From Candidatus Curtissbacteria bacterium RIFCSPLOWO2_01_FULL_37_9 (GTDB taxonomy: Bacteria > Patescibacteriota > Microgenomatia > Curtissbacterales > GWA2-41-24): a stretch of DNA of 5,718 nucleotides. The DNA lies in contig MFBN01000024.1 in the NCBI GenBank assembly GCA_001776425.1, positions 8,464 to 14,181 on the forward strand, given 5' to 3'. Shown in pieces: positions 4,701 to 5,718 of the stretch. How positions within the stretch are numbered: position 1 is the first letter of the stretch; each line of letters starts with the position of its first letter. Both the position numbers and the translations under genes were made by a program. A model generated the notes under the pieces. That model was not told the DNA's origin. It did no database searches and saw only the letters and a list, made by a program, of their open reading frames with translations.

Positions 4701-5519
4701 ATGAAAAATTACTTTGCTTTTATTGATGAAAGTGGTAATTCAACACAAGAAAGATTTTTCGGCTTGGGGCTACTTCTTATAGATGATGAGGTAGGAGACT
4801 TTTACGATGCTATAAAACCATTTTATGGAAAGGCTTTTGAGCTGGCACGAAAGAACAAGCTCGCAAGAATCAGCGAACTTGAAAAACAGAATGAATTCAA
4901 ACAAATATCAGAGATTGCAAAAAGCAGTAAAAGATTCGAACTTAAATTCACCTACATTAACTCTACAAATAAAACTATTTATAAGGCATTAATAGATAAA
5001 TGCTTTTCCTTTCCCAGCGTTAGATTTTGTGCTCTAGTTATTGATCGACAAAAGAAAACGTCTAAAGGCAAATGGGAACCAGTACTTAACCCATGGGAAA
5101 TGTATATCCAACAGGCTGCGATGCTGATTGCAAACAACATAAAAAATATTTCTCCTTGCCAGATTTGTGTCTTAGCGGACGATTTAACCCGTCCATCGGA
5201 TATCAAAAAGTCATTTGAAAGATCGCTTGCAGACGCTATTAGTTTCAGGTTAAAGAAACAAAATACAGCGGATAAGATATTCGGTGTTAGTCGATTAGAG
5301 TCTCACTCCTCACTATTGCTACAAGTTGTTGATACTTTACTAGGGTGTGTAATGTTTGACTATAAAAAGAAGAATGGTTTAATTTCTGAAAAACTTGCCT
5401 TGAAACAGGAAGTGGTAGTTCAAGGCTTAAGAGAAAAACTGGGAGTAAAAAGTCTTGCTCAAAATAAGACTTATCACAAACCTAATTATTTTTCTGTCTG
5501 GGAATTTAATGTGAAATAA
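4701..5519 (+). CDS. DUF3800 protein (RNase H-like fold, putative nuclease)
   Basis: The 272-residue protein begins with FAFIDESGN (5-13), the defining start of DUF3800 (PF12686), whose paired Asp9/Glu10 sit on the first strand of an RNase H-like fold. CVLADD (156-161) provides the second acidic site, and LLLQVVDTLLG (205-215) with Asp211 matches the family's late 'QxxDxxxG' motif. The length is close to the family norm and the end (NYFSVWEF) looks intact. DUF3800 genes are common in mobile and defence-rich regions; their biochemical role is not settled, so a metal-dependent nuclease is only the fold-based guess. There is no membrane segment, so it is cytoplasmic. The start is fixed by the FIDESGN position and AAAAGG eight bases upstream. 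It follows an HTH remnant by 12 bp, which suggests a former HTH-effector operon like HTH-Fic. Confidence 0.88.
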   Translation: MKNYFAFIDESGNSTQERFFGLGLLLIDDEVGDFYDAIKPFYGKAFELARKNKLARISELEKQNEFKQISEIAKSSKRFELKFTYINSTNKTIYKALIDKCFSFPSVRFCALVIDRQKKTSKGKWEPVLNPWEMYIQQAAMLIANNIKNISPCQICVLADDLTRPSDIKKSFERSLADAISFRLKKQNTADKIFGVSRLESHSSLLLQVVDTLLGCVMFDYKKKNGLISEKLALKQEVVVQGLREKLGVKSLAQNKTYHKPNYFSVWEFNVK

Positions 5520-5525
5520 AGGAAT

Positions 5526-5561
5526 AAAAAAGCGGGTCATGGACAAGAAACCCACACCCGC
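5526..5561 (-). terminator. Rho-independent terminator read on the minus strand
   Basis: GCGGGT (5532-5537) pairs with ACCCGC (5556-5561) around an 18-base loop. On the minus strand the stem is followed by six T (A-run at 5526-5531). On the plus strand no T-run follows, so it ends leftward transcripts just before they enter DUF3800 antisense. No minus-strand gene is seen to its right inside the window; it may serve one beyond the edge, or be a hitch-hiker of a rearrangement. Confidence 0.6.
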
Positions 5562-5590
5562 ATAAATAGTATAACACTTGAGTCAAGAAA

Positions 5591-5711
5591 ATGCTGAACG
5601 TAAACCCTGAGACTCTCAGACGCTGGGATAGAAGCGGTAAACTATAAGCAATTATAATTAGCAAGCGCGGTGATAGAAGATATCGAAAAAGAAGATATTG
5701 AAAAAATTTAA
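5591..5711 (+). pseudogene. MerR/excisionase-like HTH gene, broken (remnant D)
   Basis: Starting at 5591 the reading frame gives MLNVNPETLRRWDRSGKL and then TAA where the intact gene has a Lys codon. It goes on as AIIISKRGDRRYRK, then shifts by one base at about 5690 and ends EDIEKI with TAA at 5709-5711. Against the intact HTH protein (residues 17-55) nearly every position aligns, so this is a recent pseudogene with one nonsense change and one single-base insertion. Helix 1 (first 16 residues) is missing; a stop (TGA 5579-5581) closes the frame upstream. A near-tandem AGAAGATAT(C/T)GAAAA in its end may have promoted the slip. Whatever gene followed it lies off the right edge. Confidence 0.8.
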
Positions 5712-5718
5712 TCAAGAA

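Noticed and set aside
5539..5565. Eight-codon frame MDKKPTPA inside the terminator stem-loop
   Set aside because: Too short, no ribosome-binding site, and explained by the loop sequence of the terminator.
5506..5715. Minus-strand frame of 69 codons, hydrophobic
   Set aside because: It is antisense to the HTH remnant and crosses the terminator; its residues come from the complement of AT-rich HTH codons and match no family I know.
1..5718. Alternative genetic code with UGA as glycine, known in some Patescibacteria
   Set aside because: No gene here has an in-frame TGA where homologues have glycine, and all genes end normally with TAA or TAG.

Overview
The window is an AT-rich bacterial accessory region. 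It holds single-domain toxins and nucleases, tiny HTH proteins without Shine-Dalgarno sites, and GC-rich palindromes scattered in AT-rich DNA. This mix suits a Candidate Phyla Radiation (Patescibacteria) genome, perhaps a Microgenomates- or Parcubacteria-like lineage. That placement is an inference from gene style; there is no rRNA or other marker gene. All genes read cleanly with the standard code and end in TAA or TAG.

Left part (1-817): the 3' end of a PIN-family toxin nuclease converges on a tspO gene (TspO/MBR membrane protein). A 440-bp stretch without a convincing gene follows (818-1257). It carries the first copy (A) of a palindrome-rich repeat, which ends in the tail of a degraded MerR/excisionase-like HTH gene.

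Middle part (1258-4422): two minus-strand nuclease genes lie in a row, a DUF2779 protein (Cas4/RecB-like plus DEDD-exonuclease-like domains) and a C-terminally truncated PD-(D/E)XK protein. They diverge from an intact 59-codon HTH gene (3026-3205) that is easily missed because of its size. The two -10 boxes of the divergent promoters form the arms of one palindrome. The HTH gene is followed by a class II Fic AMP-transferase with its own promoter, overlapped by two inverted repeats.

Right part (4423-5718): the second repeat copy (B) lies inside a split HTH pseudogene and leads directly into an intact DUF3800 gene. A minus-strand terminator follows, then a fourth HTH copy broken by one stop and one frameshift.

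The unifying pattern is four same-strand copies of one small HTH gene (one intact, three decayed), spaced about 1-2 kb apart with a different accessory or defence-type gene after each. Two of the copies share a roughly 155-175 bp structured repeat that forms direct repeats around the nuclease/HTH/Fic block. The picture is a modular TA/defence island in which an HTH gene and a structured repeat mark the seams between cargo genes. No transposase, integrase, CRISPR array, tRNA or rRNA is visible.
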